Shown: piece by piece, positions 6,782-16,966 of the stretch
How positions within the stretch are numbered: position 1 is the first letter of the stretch
Layout of the letters: each line of letters begins with the position of its first letter
Origin: CAZDHT01 sp964505325
GTDB lineage: Bacteria > Planctomycetota > PUPC01
NCBI GenBank assembly: GCA_964505325.1
Contig: CAZDHT010000047.1
Coordinates: forward strand, 1-25,878
Reading direction: 5' to 3'
DNA length: 25,878 nt
The notes under the pieces: generated by a model
What the model was told of the DNA's origin: nothing
The model's database searches: none
What the model saw: the letters and a program-made list of their open reading frames with translations, nothing else
Program-made: the position numbers and the translations under genes

Positions 6782-7561
6782 GTGGACGCCGACAAGCTCA
6801 GGGACATGGCGCGCGACCCGCGATTCATCCGCGGCATCTACAACTACTGCGACCGGTGGTGTGAGCGGTGCACGATGACGTCGCGGTGTCTCGTGTTCGC
6901 CTCGGAGGCGCGTGACGATAACGGACCCGAAAGCCGCGACCCGCAGAACCAGGCGTTCTGGGACAGGCTGGAGGGCGTCTTCGAGCAGACCATCGAGATG
7001 ATCCAAGAGGCGGCGGACGAGCAAGGCGTCGACATGGGCGACGTCGGCGACGCCGAGCTCGATGAACTCGCACGTCGGCTCGACGCCGTTCGGGCGCATC
7101 CGCTGGCCGCCCTCGGGCTCGAATACGCGGCGAAGGCCGATGGTTGGTTCAAGCGCCACAGCGACCTCTTCGAGTCCAAAGTCGAGGAGCTGCAATCCGC
7201 GGTGTTGACGGCGCTGCCCGGCGCTGATGTGGAGGCGGAGGCGTGCGGCCTTCGGGGCGCGGTCGAGGCGATCCGCTGGTACCAGCACCAGGTTGGCATC
7301 AAGATCATGCGAGCGCTGCACCGCGACGAGCACGAGGAGGAACTGGACCTGCCGAGCGACTCCGACGGCTCCGCGAAGGTGGCCCTGATCGGGATCGACC
7401 GGTCCATCGGCGCGTGGGGCGCGCTGCGGAGGAGCCTGCCGGACCCGGCGGACAGCGCTCTTGAACTGCTGGCTGCTCTCAACGACCTGCGCCGCCGGAC
7501 AGAGGGGGCATTCCCCAACGCCCGGGCGTTCGTGCGGCCCGGCTTCGATGAGCCGGGGTGA
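6782..7561 (+). CDS. Conserved hypothetical protein with N-terminal CX3CX2CX5C cluster
   Basis: 259 residues from GTG 6782. The frame is open from ATG 6722, but that start has no ribosome site and its first 20 codons would lie in the terminator stem. GTG 6782 sits 5 nt after GGAGGGGG (6769-6776). Residues ~19-35 read YNYCDRWCERCTMTSRCLVF: four cysteines spaced CX3CX2CX5C, with a conserved YCDRWCERC look that I recall from unnamed proteins in several phyla. The cluster could hold zinc or an iron-sulphur centre. The rest is acidic and helical, with WYQHQVGIKIMRALHR near residue 180 and AFVRPGFDEPG at the end. No signal peptide, so probably cytoplasmic. Function unknown. Confidence 0.7.
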   Translation: MDADKLRDMARDPRFIRGIYNYCDRWCERCTMTSRCLVFASEARDDNGPESRDPQNQAFWDRLEGVFEQTIEMIQEAADEQGVDMGDVGDAELDELARRLDAVRAHPLAALGLEYAAKADGWFKRHSDLFESKVEELQSAVLTALPGADVEAEACGLRGAVEAIRWYQHQVGIKIMRALHRDEHEEELDLPSDSDGSAKVALIGIDRSIGAWGALRRSLPDPADSALELLAALNDLRRRTEGAFPNARAFVRPGFDEPG

Positions 7562-7610
7562 GCGGCGTCAACGGTCGTCTGGGTCTTAATACCTAATATC
7601 AGAATACGTG

Positions 7611-7922
7611 TTAATTCTGCGGTGGGGTGATATCTTCTTCTTTCATTTCCCCAGCATCGGTGATTTTCTGAATCTCTTGTTCGAGTTCCGCGATCACAGC
7701 TTTGGTTCTACGGATATGAAATCGCATGAAAAGCGCGTACAGAACGAAGATGATTCCGAAGGTTGTGAACAGATGCTGTTGCCCGGAAAGGCCAAGGTAC
7801 AGCAGCACGCCTCCGCAACACAGAAGGACCAACGAAAGGATCGTGCGAATGCGACTCTTGGCAACCATCTTCTGCCCCTGGTTGACCAGCGCGTGCCCCA
7901 CCACTTCCTTTTTCGGTTTCAT
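7611..7922 (-). CDS. Small two-helix membrane protein of unknown function
   Basis: 103 residues. ATG 7922 is preceded by GAGGAG on the - strand. Two membrane helices (residues ~27-46, ILSLVLLCCGGVLLYLGL; ~50-66, LFTTFGIIFVLYALFM) are flanked by a basic N-terminus and followed by a charged helical tail (AVIAELEQEIQKI) that may form a coiled coil. The topology suggests both termini are cytoplasmic. Base composition is clearly less GC-rich than neighbouring genes. It ends 50 bp from the convergent cysteine-cluster gene. No family recognised. Confidence 0.65.
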   Translation of the reverse strand: MKPKKEVVGHALVNQGQKMVAKSRIRTILSLVLLCCGGVLLYLGLSGQQHLFTTFGIIFVLYALFMRFHIRRTKAVIAELEQEIQKITDAGEMKEEDITPPQN

Positions 7923-7968
7923 TTCTCCTCACACCCAACCACGTCTTATCTCGTTTCTACCCAAGGCC

Positions 7969-7996
7969 CTTATTGAGCCTCATGGAAGTAAGTCAA
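7969..7996 (-). promoter_or_regulatory. Possible promoter for the small membrane protein gene
   Basis: On the - strand, TTGACT (7991-7996), a 16-bp spacer and AATAAG (7969-7974, 4 of 6 matches) precede ATG 7922 by ~45 bp. The -35 is good and the -10 is modest. Confidence 0.4.
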
Positions 7997-8007
7997 GGCC
8001 GTATATT

Positions 8008-8089
8008 AGGGACGGTCGCCTATTGTGGCGCACCTTCCTCCGCTTTCTGAGCGAACGCGAGGACAGCCAACGGGGTGGCAGTCCCCGTT
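8008..8089. repeat. Degenerate REP-type motif and hairpin downstream of carB
   Basis: On the - strand 8008-8020 reads GGCGACCGTCCCT, a likely diverged form of the GGTGACTGTCCC motif seen at 4402 and 12263. Nearby, AACGGGG (8069-8075) and CCCCGTT (8083-8089) form a perfect 7-bp hairpin. No gene lies in 7923-8142. The hairpin could help end the carB transcript but lacks a T-run. Confidence 0.35.
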
Positions 8090-8142
8090 TTCGCTTGCGA
8101 TGCAGCGATGATGTCCGCGCGTCGCCGCAGGATCGACGCCGC

Positions 8143-11349
<3,207 letters not shown>

Positions 11350-11394
11350 ATGTTCCTCCTGCTTCAGCCAAAGGAAGAGACTCGCCTGCTTTTG

Positions 11395-11667
11395 CTATTT
11401 CTTGAAGAGGTCAGAGTGGGTACCGGTACGCTCGAACACGATTACGTTTGATTCCTTCTTGTAGATGAGCAGCCAGTTGGCCTCGATGTGGCATTCGCGC
11501 CGCCCCCGGTAGCTGCCAACGAGCTTGTGGCCGCGGTGAAGGGGGTCGGGGGATTTGCCCGCCAGAAGCGTCCGGGCGATGGTCTTGAACTTCTCGACGT
11601 TCTTGCCACGTTTCTTGAGCCGCTTGATGTCCTTCGCGAATTGTTTTGTGTAGACCGGGGCGAGCAT
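11395..11667 (-). CDS. yafQ: YafQ-type mRNA interferase toxin (RelE superfamily)
   Basis: 90 residues. YafQ cuts mRNA in the ribosome A site and is held inactive by DinJ. The sequence follows YafQ closely: LHRGHKLVGSYRGRRECHIE, then WLLIYK and FERTGTHSDLF. Residues matching the E. coli catalytic set are H47, H60, W65, H84 and F88, but the position of catalytic Asp67 is Asn (N64, in EANW instead of EPDW). That change may weaken the toxin or be a natural variant. The start ATG overlaps the antitoxin stop by one base (TGATG), the usual translational coupling. carB starts 45 bp downstream on the same strand, so read-through expression of carB from the toxin operon is plausible. Confidence 0.9.
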   Translation of the reverse strand: MLAPVYTKQFAKDIKRLKKRGKNVEKFKTIARTLLAGKSPDPLHRGHKLVGSYRGRRECHIEANWLLIYKKESNVIVFERTGTHSDLFKK

Positions 11668-11927
11668 CAGATCCCCAACTTCTGAAACATGTCGTCGGCA
11701 TCTTTGCAGACAATCAGGTTTCGCCCCGCGTCCGTGTCTTCGAGGGTTTTGCGGGTCGTTTCGTTGGGGATGACTACGTCGAAGGGAAGCCCGTCTCGGA
11801 GTTCTACTTGTTTATAGAACAGAGTTATGGCCTGGGTCGCGTTGAGCCCGAGGCGTCGAAACACCCGTTCTGCGTGCTTCTTGAGTCCGGGCCGGATTCG
11901 AGCCCGAACCGTTGCCGTTTTGTTCAT
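11667..11927 (-). CDS. dinJ: DinJ/RelB-family antitoxin
   Basis: 86 residues. It begins TATVRARIRPGLKKHAERVF, a ribbon-helix-helix DNA-binding start, and ends KDADDMFQKLGI, very close to the KDADDLFDKLGI tail of E. coli DinJ that wraps its toxin. LPFDVVIPN in the middle is also shared. It neutralises the YafQ toxin encoded just downstream and should repress its own operon. GGAGAAGG precedes ATG 11927. A weak -10 (TACATT, 11961-11966, - strand) lies ~35 bp upstream; no good -35 is seen. The pair sits between a carB stub and intact carB, as expected for a mobile or selfish module. Confidence 0.9.
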   Translation of the reverse strand: MNKTATVRARIRPGLKKHAERVFRRLGLNATQAITLFYKQVELRDGLPFDVVIPNETTRKTLEDTDAGRNLIVCKDADDMFQKLGI

Positions 11928-12239
11928 CAGCCTTCTCCGTATGCATGCTGCCTACAGTCCAATGTAGCACAAATGGGGAACACGCGCCAGTTCTTTATTC
12001 ACGTTCCGCTCTTCGTTCGCCGAGCCTACTCCGCCGAAACAGCCTCGGCCTCTGCTCTGCGAAGCGCTACGCAGAGCACGAGTGCGAAGGCCGGAAATCA
12101 GCACGGCACGAATAACCAATAACGAATCACGAATAACGACTGCCCCTTTTTCGCCACCAGAGGAAGTGAAGAAGAATTAGCCACTGATGAACACTGATAA
12201 ACGCACATTGCTTTTCATCGGCTTCGGGGTACGGGCGTT
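11928..12239. other. Intergenic region with a hairpin and degenerate short repeats
   Basis: I see no gene in this stretch. TGCTCTGCG/CGCAGAGCA forms a perfect 9-bp hairpin (12053-12061 with 12070-12078). CACGAATAAC occurs at 12107-12116 and 12128-12137, with similar AATAACGAAT text between. ACTGATGAAC (12183-12192) is followed at once by ACTGATAAAC (12193-12202). Such AT-rich patches are common between genes in related metagenome bins, from memory, and stand out from the GC-rich surroundings. Confidence 0.55.
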
Positions 12240-12280
12240 CAGGCGAAAGGCGCGCAGAAAACGGTGACTGTCCTGAATAT
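12240..12280 (+). mobile_element. 3' end scar of a REP-associated transposase element
   Basis: GCGCAGAAAACGGTGACT (12252-12269) is an exact match, in opposite orientation, to the last codons plus stop of the transposase remnant at 4777-4794. In the matching frame it reads RRKR then TGA. The motif continues TGTCCTGAAT, as after repeat copy B (5090-5099). Only this end survives here, and it abuts the carB stub. Confidence 0.6.
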
Positions 12281-12282
12281 CG

Positions 12283-12366
12283 AGTAGTCGAACTCGCACG
12301 CCTGGCCGATGACGATGGGCCCCGAGCCGATTATCATGACCTTGTCGATGTCCGCCAGTTTGGCAT
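12283..12366 (-). pseudogene. carB: Degenerate 5' stub of a second carB
   Basis: On the - strand an AGGAGG lies 10 nt before ATG 12366. After a one-base loss in codon 2 the frame reads KLADIDKVMIIGSGPIVIGQ followed by ACEFDYS, the conserved start of CarB. It then ends where the transposase-tail motif begins. Against the intact carB the 36 bases nearest the break are identical, but the codons nearer the start differ at wobble sites and in amino acids (KLADID versus RLKDVN). This is therefore a divergent copy rather than a fresh duplication. It follows the DUF1846 stop by 17 bp, as a native operon gene would. Confidence 0.85.
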
Positions 12367-12383
12367 GCCCGCTTTCCCTCCTG

Positions 12384-13913
12384 CTACGCGATGAAGAGGC
12401 CTCTGCTTGCGAACTTCGGCTCGCTGGTAACGTTCACTCCCAGCCGTCGCAGACCGGCCTCGTCTCCCGGCGGGGGTATGTGCGTAAGGTGCATCTCGCA
12501 GCCGCGCAACTGGCTGAGCTTCTCCACTGCGAGCTGGGCCGCCGGGCTCGACGCTGCGCTCACGCTCAGCGCGATCAGCGTCTCCTCCAGGTTAAGGCTC
12601 GGCGTCCGCCGGTCGAGGATGCTCCGCTTGAGCTGGGCGATCGAATCGATGACGTTCGGCGAGAGGACGTGCATGTTGTCGGGGATTTGTGCGAGCTTCT
12701 TGCTGGCGTTGAGCATCAGGCTGGACGAGGCGTGCATGAGCGGCGAGTTGCAGCCGGTGACCGTGGTGCCGTCGGGGAGCTCGAGCGCTGCGCCGCAGCA
12801 TACGCCTTCGTTGCCCTTCCCTGTCTCCCGCGCCCGGAGGGCGGCGTCGCGCGCGGGCGCGACCACGCTGCGGTCATCGACGCCCACGTTCAGCTCCTTC
12901 ATCAAGAGTTCGACCCGCTGCACCGTGTGGCTGTCGGCGAATCCCATGACGTACTCGCACTGGTACCGGAAGTACCGGCGGATCACCTCCTGCGCCGCGG
13001 CCCGTGAGACGAGGGCGTCGTCGGTGATTGCGAAACCGGCGCGGTTTACGCCCATGTCCGTGGGTGACTTGTAGACGGAGTCGCCCGTGATGCGCTCCAG
13101 GATTCGCTTGAGCACGGGGAAGATCTCGACGTCGCGGTTGTAGTTGACGGCGGTCTCGTTGTGGGCGTCGAGGTGAAAGGAGTCCAGGACGTTGAAGTCG
13201 CCTAAGTCGGCCGTCGCCGCTTCGTAGGCCACGTTGACGGGGTGCTTGAGCGGCAGGTTCCATATCGGGAAGGTCTCGAACTTAGCGTAGCCCGACGCGA
13301 TCCCCCGCCGGTGGTCGTGGTAGAGCTGCGAGAGGCACGTGGCCATCTTGCCGCTGCCGGGGCCGGGCGCCGCGACGACGACGATGGGCTTTGACGTCTC
13401 GACGTATGGATTGGCCCCGTATCCCTCGTCGCTCACGATCACGTCGACGTCCGTCGGATACCCCCTGGTCGCACGGTGCGTATAGGTGCGGATGCCCTGA
13501 CGTTCGAGCCGGTTCTTGAACTGGCGAACGGCAGGCTGGTCGTCGAAACGGGTGATGACGACCGCGCTGACGTCGAGATCCCAGTCGCGGAGATCGTCGA
13601 TCAGGCGGCGTGTGTCGGCGTCGTACGTGATGCCGAAGTCTGCCCGAAGCTTCTTGCGCTCGATGTCGCCCGCGTAGATGCACAGGATTATGTCGGCCTT
13701 GTCCCTGAGCCGGTGGAGGAGGCGTATCTTCGCGTTCGGGTCGAAGCCGGGCAGTATCCGGGCGGCGTGGTAGTCGAACACCAGCTTGCCGCCGAATTCG
13801 AGGTAGAGCTTGTTGCCGAATTGCCCGGCGCGTTCGATGATGTGTTCGGTCTGCTCCGCCAGGTATTTTTCGCTGTCGAAGCCGATTTGCCTCGTGGACG
13901 CGCCCTCGGTCAT
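12384..13913 (-). CDS. DUF1846 (UPF0371) family protein
   Basis: 509 residues from ATG 13913, preceded by GCGAGGA; a TTG at 13946 is in frame but overlaps the guaA stop and is less likely. The start IGFDSEKYLAEQTEHIIER and the inner LYLEFGGKLVFDYHAARILP, VVVAAPGPGSGKMATCLSQL and VNRAGFAI stretches are typical of the DUF1846 family, whose members are near 500 aa. Structures in the family show a Rossmann-like, nucleotide-binding core; the GPGSGKMATC loop looks like the phosphate-binding turn. The cellular role is not established. It lies 29 bp after the GMP synthase subunit gene, so both are likely one operon, perhaps tied to nucleotide metabolism. Full length, no damage seen. Confidence 0.9.
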   Translation of the reverse strand: MTEGASTRQIGFDSEKYLAEQTEHIIERAGQFGNKLYLEFGGKLVFDYHAARILPGFDPNAKIRLLHRLRDKADIILCIYAGDIERKKLRADFGITYDADTRRLIDDLRDWDLDVSAVVITRFDDQPAVRQFKNRLERQGIRTYTHRATRGYPTDVDVIVSDEGYGANPYVETSKPIVVVAAPGPGSGKMATCLSQLYHDHRRGIASGYAKFETFPIWNLPLKHPVNVAYEAATADLGDFNVLDSFHLDAHNETAVNYNRDVEIFPVLKRILERITGDSVYKSPTDMGVNRAGFAITDDALVSRAAAQEVIRRYFRYQCEYVMGFADSHTVQRVELLMKELNVGVDDRSVVAPARDAALRARETGKGNEGVCCGAALELPDGTTVTGCNSPLMHASSSLMLNASKKLAQIPDNMHVLSPNVIDSIAQLKRSILDRRTPSLNLEETLIALSVSAASSPAAQLAVEKLSQLRGCEMHLTHIPPPGDEAGLRRLGVNVTSEPKFASRGLFIA

Positions 13914-13942
13914 AGCGTGGTATTCCTCGCCTGCTGTCCGGC

Positions 13943-14911
13943 TCAAACCGCCTCGATGCAGCTCGGCGGCTTGGACGTTACGTTGTACGTGACACTCACC
14001 ACGCCCGGCACCTCGGTCGTGATCCGATCCGCCAGCTTCCGCAGCGTGGCGAACGGCAGCTCGGTTGGCTCGCCGGCCACGGCGTCGGTGCTCTCCCAGC
14101 AGCGGACCTCGATCTGGTGGCCGAAGTCGCGCTCGCCGTTGCGGAGGCCGGTCACCATGTCGTCGTGCAGGATGGCCAGGTACTGGAACGCGCCGGTGTC
14201 TTTGAGCTCTTCTTCGACGATGACCGTCGCCTTGCGGACGGTGGCGATCCGCTCGCGGGTGACTTCGCCGATGACGCGGGCGCAGAGCGCCGGGCCGGGG
14301 AACGGCGGGCGCTCGCTGATCTCGGACGGCAGGCCGAGGGCTCGGGCCACGGCGCGGACCGCCGGCTTGCGAAGCTGGATGATCGGCTCGATGACCTTGT
14401 AGCCGAACGCCTCCTCCGGATCGATCCCGATCTGCTCGAACACGTTGTGCTGCCGTTTCACGCCCGCCGCCGTCTCCTCAACGTCGGTGTAGTTGGTGCC
14501 CTGTAGAAGGATCTTCGCGCCCGTCTCTTGGACCAGCTTGGCGAAAACGTCCTTGTAGAACACCTGCGTGATGCCCAGCTCGCGCTTCTCCTCGGGGTCG
14601 GTGACGCCCTTCAGCGCGGCGAAGAACTTGTCCTGGGCGTCGAGAATCTCGACCTTGACGCCGAGGTCGGCAAACCAGCCCACGATCTGCTGCGGCTCGC
14701 CCTCGCGCATCAGGCCGTTCTCGATGAAGTAGCTCTTGAGTTGGTCGCCAAGCGCCCGGTGGGCGAGCATCGTCACCACGGACGAATCCACGCCGCCCGA
14801 CAGCGCGTTGATGACCGCCTCGTCGCCGGCGGCCGTCTTGATCGCCGCCTGCTGCGTCGCAATGAACTCGTCGGTGTCCAGTGCTTGCAGCGTGATCTCC
14901 TCAACACCCAT
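13943..14911 (-). CDS. guaA: GMP synthase, ATP-pyrophosphatase subunit (no glutaminase domain)
   Basis: 322 residues from ATG 14911, with GGAGGGA 7 nt upstream; the longer frame to 14980 lacks a ribosome site. GMP synthase adenylates XMP and aminates it to GMP. SGGVDSS (residues 38-44) is the ATP-PPase P-loop. LQGTNYTDVEET, IQLRKPAVRAVARALGLP and PFPGPALCARVIGE are typical of the GuaA synthetase core, and the end (VTYNVTSKPPSCIEAV) is the XMP-binding dimer domain. The N-terminal class-I glutaminase of one-chain GuaA is absent, as in archaeal two-subunit enzymes, and no glutaminase gene is adjacent. It may use free ammonia or a partner encoded elsewhere. A modified-purine or other ExsB-like role cannot be excluded. 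An imperfect palindrome (14937-14955) lies in its leader. Confidence 0.82.
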   Translation of the reverse strand: MGVEEITLQALDTDEFIATQQAAIKTAAGDEAVINALSGGVDSSVVTMLAHRALGDQLKSYFIENGLMREGEPQQIVGWFADLGVKVEILDAQDKFFAALKGVTDPEEKRELGITQVFYKDVFAKLVQETGAKILLQGTNYTDVEETAAGVKRQHNVFEQIGIDPEEAFGYKVIEPIIQLRKPAVRAVARALGLPSEISERPPFPGPALCARVIGEVTRERIATVRKATVIVEEELKDTGAFQYLAILHDDMVTGLRNGERDFGHQIEVRCWESTDAVAGEPTELPFATLRKLADRITTEVPGVVSVTYNVTSKPPSCIEAV

Positions 14912-15174
14912 CACAATCCCTCCGTGCGACAAAAGTGTGCAGGGTCCCTGTGCACAGAATGGCCGGCAACCTGAACGCAACGTGCGGCCGTTCGTATTGC
15001 TGTTGAGTTCCGGGCCAGGGGCGCAGCAGCCGAAGTGCCCCGTCTAAAGTCGCCTCATTCTCGTCAGAGCCCCGCGCTTGTCAAGAGCAAAAGCCACCAT
15101 TTCGCCGGGCTTCTGTTGGGTGCCGTGCGGCAGGAGCGCGGAGACGCCGCCTTGTGACACGAGGCCGGGCCCGG

Positions 15175-16701
15175 TCAGGAAGCGGCAGCGGCGAGAGCGT
15201 CGCCGTATTTCTCGCTGATCTTCCGCTCGATGTCTTCCTGAAACAACGACCAGGAGCAGATGGGAATGGTCTTGACGACGCCGTCGTCGGGGTCCTCGTA
15301 GGCGAAGCCCCCTTTGCAGTGGCACAGCCTGGCCCCGTCGAGCGAGTGATACTCCTCGAACGGGAGGATGATCATGTCCATCGTGGGGCCGAAGTTGGTG
15401 TGCTTTCGGAACTGGTGGCTCAGCGACTTGCCAATCACGAGGCCGCCAAGCAGACGCAGGATCGACAGGAACCGGTTGCCTTTCATGCTCACCCGCAGGT
15501 CCAACGAGCCGAGGAGCAGACCCGCGAACTTGCGAGCGACGAGAACCCTGCCCCGAAGTCTTTGGAGCGCCCTGTGGTGGTCCAGCCGGTCGAGCCGGCC
15601 GCTGATCTGCTCGATCCGGGTCACCATTTCCTCGCAGATCTCGGCCAGCGGCCGGTTCAGATAATGGCCCACCGGCCGGTAGCGGTTACCGTCGGAGAAC
15701 AGGGTGGTCCCGGACTCGCAGTTCGGGTGGACCTCGCCGAACGTCATTCTCACCCCGCCGAAGAACCGCAAGGCCTTGTTCAAGTGATAGGCCAGGTGCA
15801 TCGGTACGAACTCGACATTCTCGCCAGGGAAGGCATCGTCCACGATCTGTTCGACGTCTTCTATGGTGGTGTGGACGTCGGTCTCGAACTCGCCTTCCTT
15901 CCACGTTTCGGTGAGCGGGATCAGGTGCAGGTTGGAGATGAAGTCCCGGTTCTCGTGGCAGAAGTCGATCAGGTCGCGCAGGTGCGTGTCGTTCACACCG
16001 CGGGCGACGCAACACATGATCGTCTGCTTGCGGGTGCTGCATTTCTTCAGGTTCTCCAGAGCCTTGAGTTTCTTCCCGCAAGCAGAGGCGTCTCCTCGAA
16101 GTTTCTCGTACGTCCGGGGGTCTCTTCCGTCAAATCCCAACAGGACGCGCACCCCCGTCTCGCACAGCTTTCTGCAATACGCCTCGTCCGCCAGGCGCAG
16201 CCCGTTCGTCTCCACGCCGACGCTCAGTCCCTTCTCTTGGGCCATGCGGATGATCTCGAACAGGTCCTTGCGCACCGCCGGCTCGCCGCCGAACAGATGG
16301 ACGGCCGGCTTTGGGTCCAGCTTGCTCAGCCCGTCGAACACGTTTTCGAAGTAAGGGAGCGGCGGGTGGAAGACGAAGCCCATCCGGGGGATGTTGGCGA
16401 TGCAGATGGGGCAGTTCATGTTGCAGCGGTTGGTGACGTCCACGAAGACCATGCGAGGACGGTGTTCGGCTTGGCGGCTGCACGTGGTGCAGTTGAGGTG
16501 GCAGACGGGCGCCGTCTCGGCGTCATAGTGGCAGATGTCTCTCTTTCGCTGCCACGCGGAGGCGCGGGAGCTGGCCAGCGATTCGGTGATCCCGCAGTCG
16601 GGGCAGTCTTTGATGAGGTAGACCTTGCCGTCTCGGATGGCGTGCTTCGCGGGCACGCGCTTGCGGCACTTCGCGCAGACTCCGTAGTTGACGCCGGGCA
16701 T
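15175..16701 (-). CDS. Radical SAM enzyme of the MJ0619/Tes (tetraether synthase)-like group
   Basis: 508 residues; GGGAGGTG precedes ATG 16701. The N-terminus has two cysteine pairs (C9/C12 and C33/C36, in GKVYLIKDCPDCG), like a rubredoxin or zinc knuckle. CHLNCTTC (C67, C71, C74) follows, then the radical SAM motif CNMNCPIC (C93, C97, C100) in FVDVTNRCNMNCPICIAN, and GGEP at 138-141. This order matches archaeal MJ0619-like proteins, which include the lipid-linking tetraether synthase and a pterin methylase. Bacterial relatives are thought to make membrane-spanning lipids. The SAM cleavage is certain by motif; the substrate is inferred. No transmembrane helix is seen. It is monocistronic as far as visible, followed by a 260-bp gap before guaA. 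Confidence 0.8.
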   Translation of the reverse strand: MPGVNYGVCAKCRKRVPAKHAIRDGKVYLIKDCPDCGITESLASSRASAWQRKRDICHYDAETAPVCHLNCTTCSRQAEHRPRMVFVDVTNRCNMNCPICIANIPRMGFVFHPPLPYFENVFDGLSKLDPKPAVHLFGGEPAVRKDLFEIIRMAQEKGLSVGVETNGLRLADEAYCRKLCETGVRVLLGFDGRDPRTYEKLRGDASACGKKLKALENLKKCSTRKQTIMCCVARGVNDTHLRDLIDFCHENRDFISNLHLIPLTETWKEGEFETDVHTTIEDVEQIVDDAFPGENVEFVPMHLAYHLNKALRFFGGVRMTFGEVHPNCESGTTLFSDGNRYRPVGHYLNRPLAEICEEMVTRIEQISGRLDRLDHHRALQRLRGRVLVARKFAGLLLGSLDLRVSMKGNRFLSILRLLGGLVIGKSLSHQFRKHTNFGPTMDMIILPFEEYHSLDGARLCHCKGGFAYEDPDDGVVKTIPICSWSLFQEDIERKISEKYGDALAAAAS

Positions 16702-16814
16702 TCGGCACCTCCCGCACCGAGTTGGATCTACAACCCGTCGCGCGAGCGGCTATCCGCGCGACCGCATGTCCGTCGCTCCGTCTGCATCCGCCACCCGACA
16801 GCCGGTTGAGGAAC

Positions 16815-16845
16815 AGTATTCTGCAAAAAACGCGCTGGAAGTCAA
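16815..16845 (-). promoter_or_regulatory. Possible promoter for the radical SAM gene
   Basis: On the - strand TTGACT (16840-16845) is followed after 19 bp by AATACT (16815-16820, 4 of 6). It lies ~115 bp before ATG 16701. The spacer is long, so this is tentative. The rest of 16702-16966 shows only GC-rich inverted repeats such as CCGCGGC/GCCGCGG. Confidence 0.3.
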
Positions 16846-16966
16846 TTCTTTCCTGATGTCGTCCGGCGCTCGGCGAGCGTTTCCGCGGCGGGATGGTGTG
16901 GCCGCTTGCCGCGGAGCGCACGTGGGGACCATTCACGTGTGCTCTTCGTAGCGCGGTTGGGTGGGC

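Noticed and set aside
11646..12122. 158-codon + strand frame over the antitoxin and intergenic region
   Set aside because: No ribosome site or motif; antisense to DinJ.
14912..15174. Possible small gene or RNA between guaA and the radical SAM gene
   Set aside because: Only short shadow frames and one imperfect palindrome are visible; no RNA fold stands out.
15154..16809. 551-codon + strand frame across the radical SAM gene
   Set aside because: Antisense to an enzyme with intact cysteine motifs; no domain of its own.
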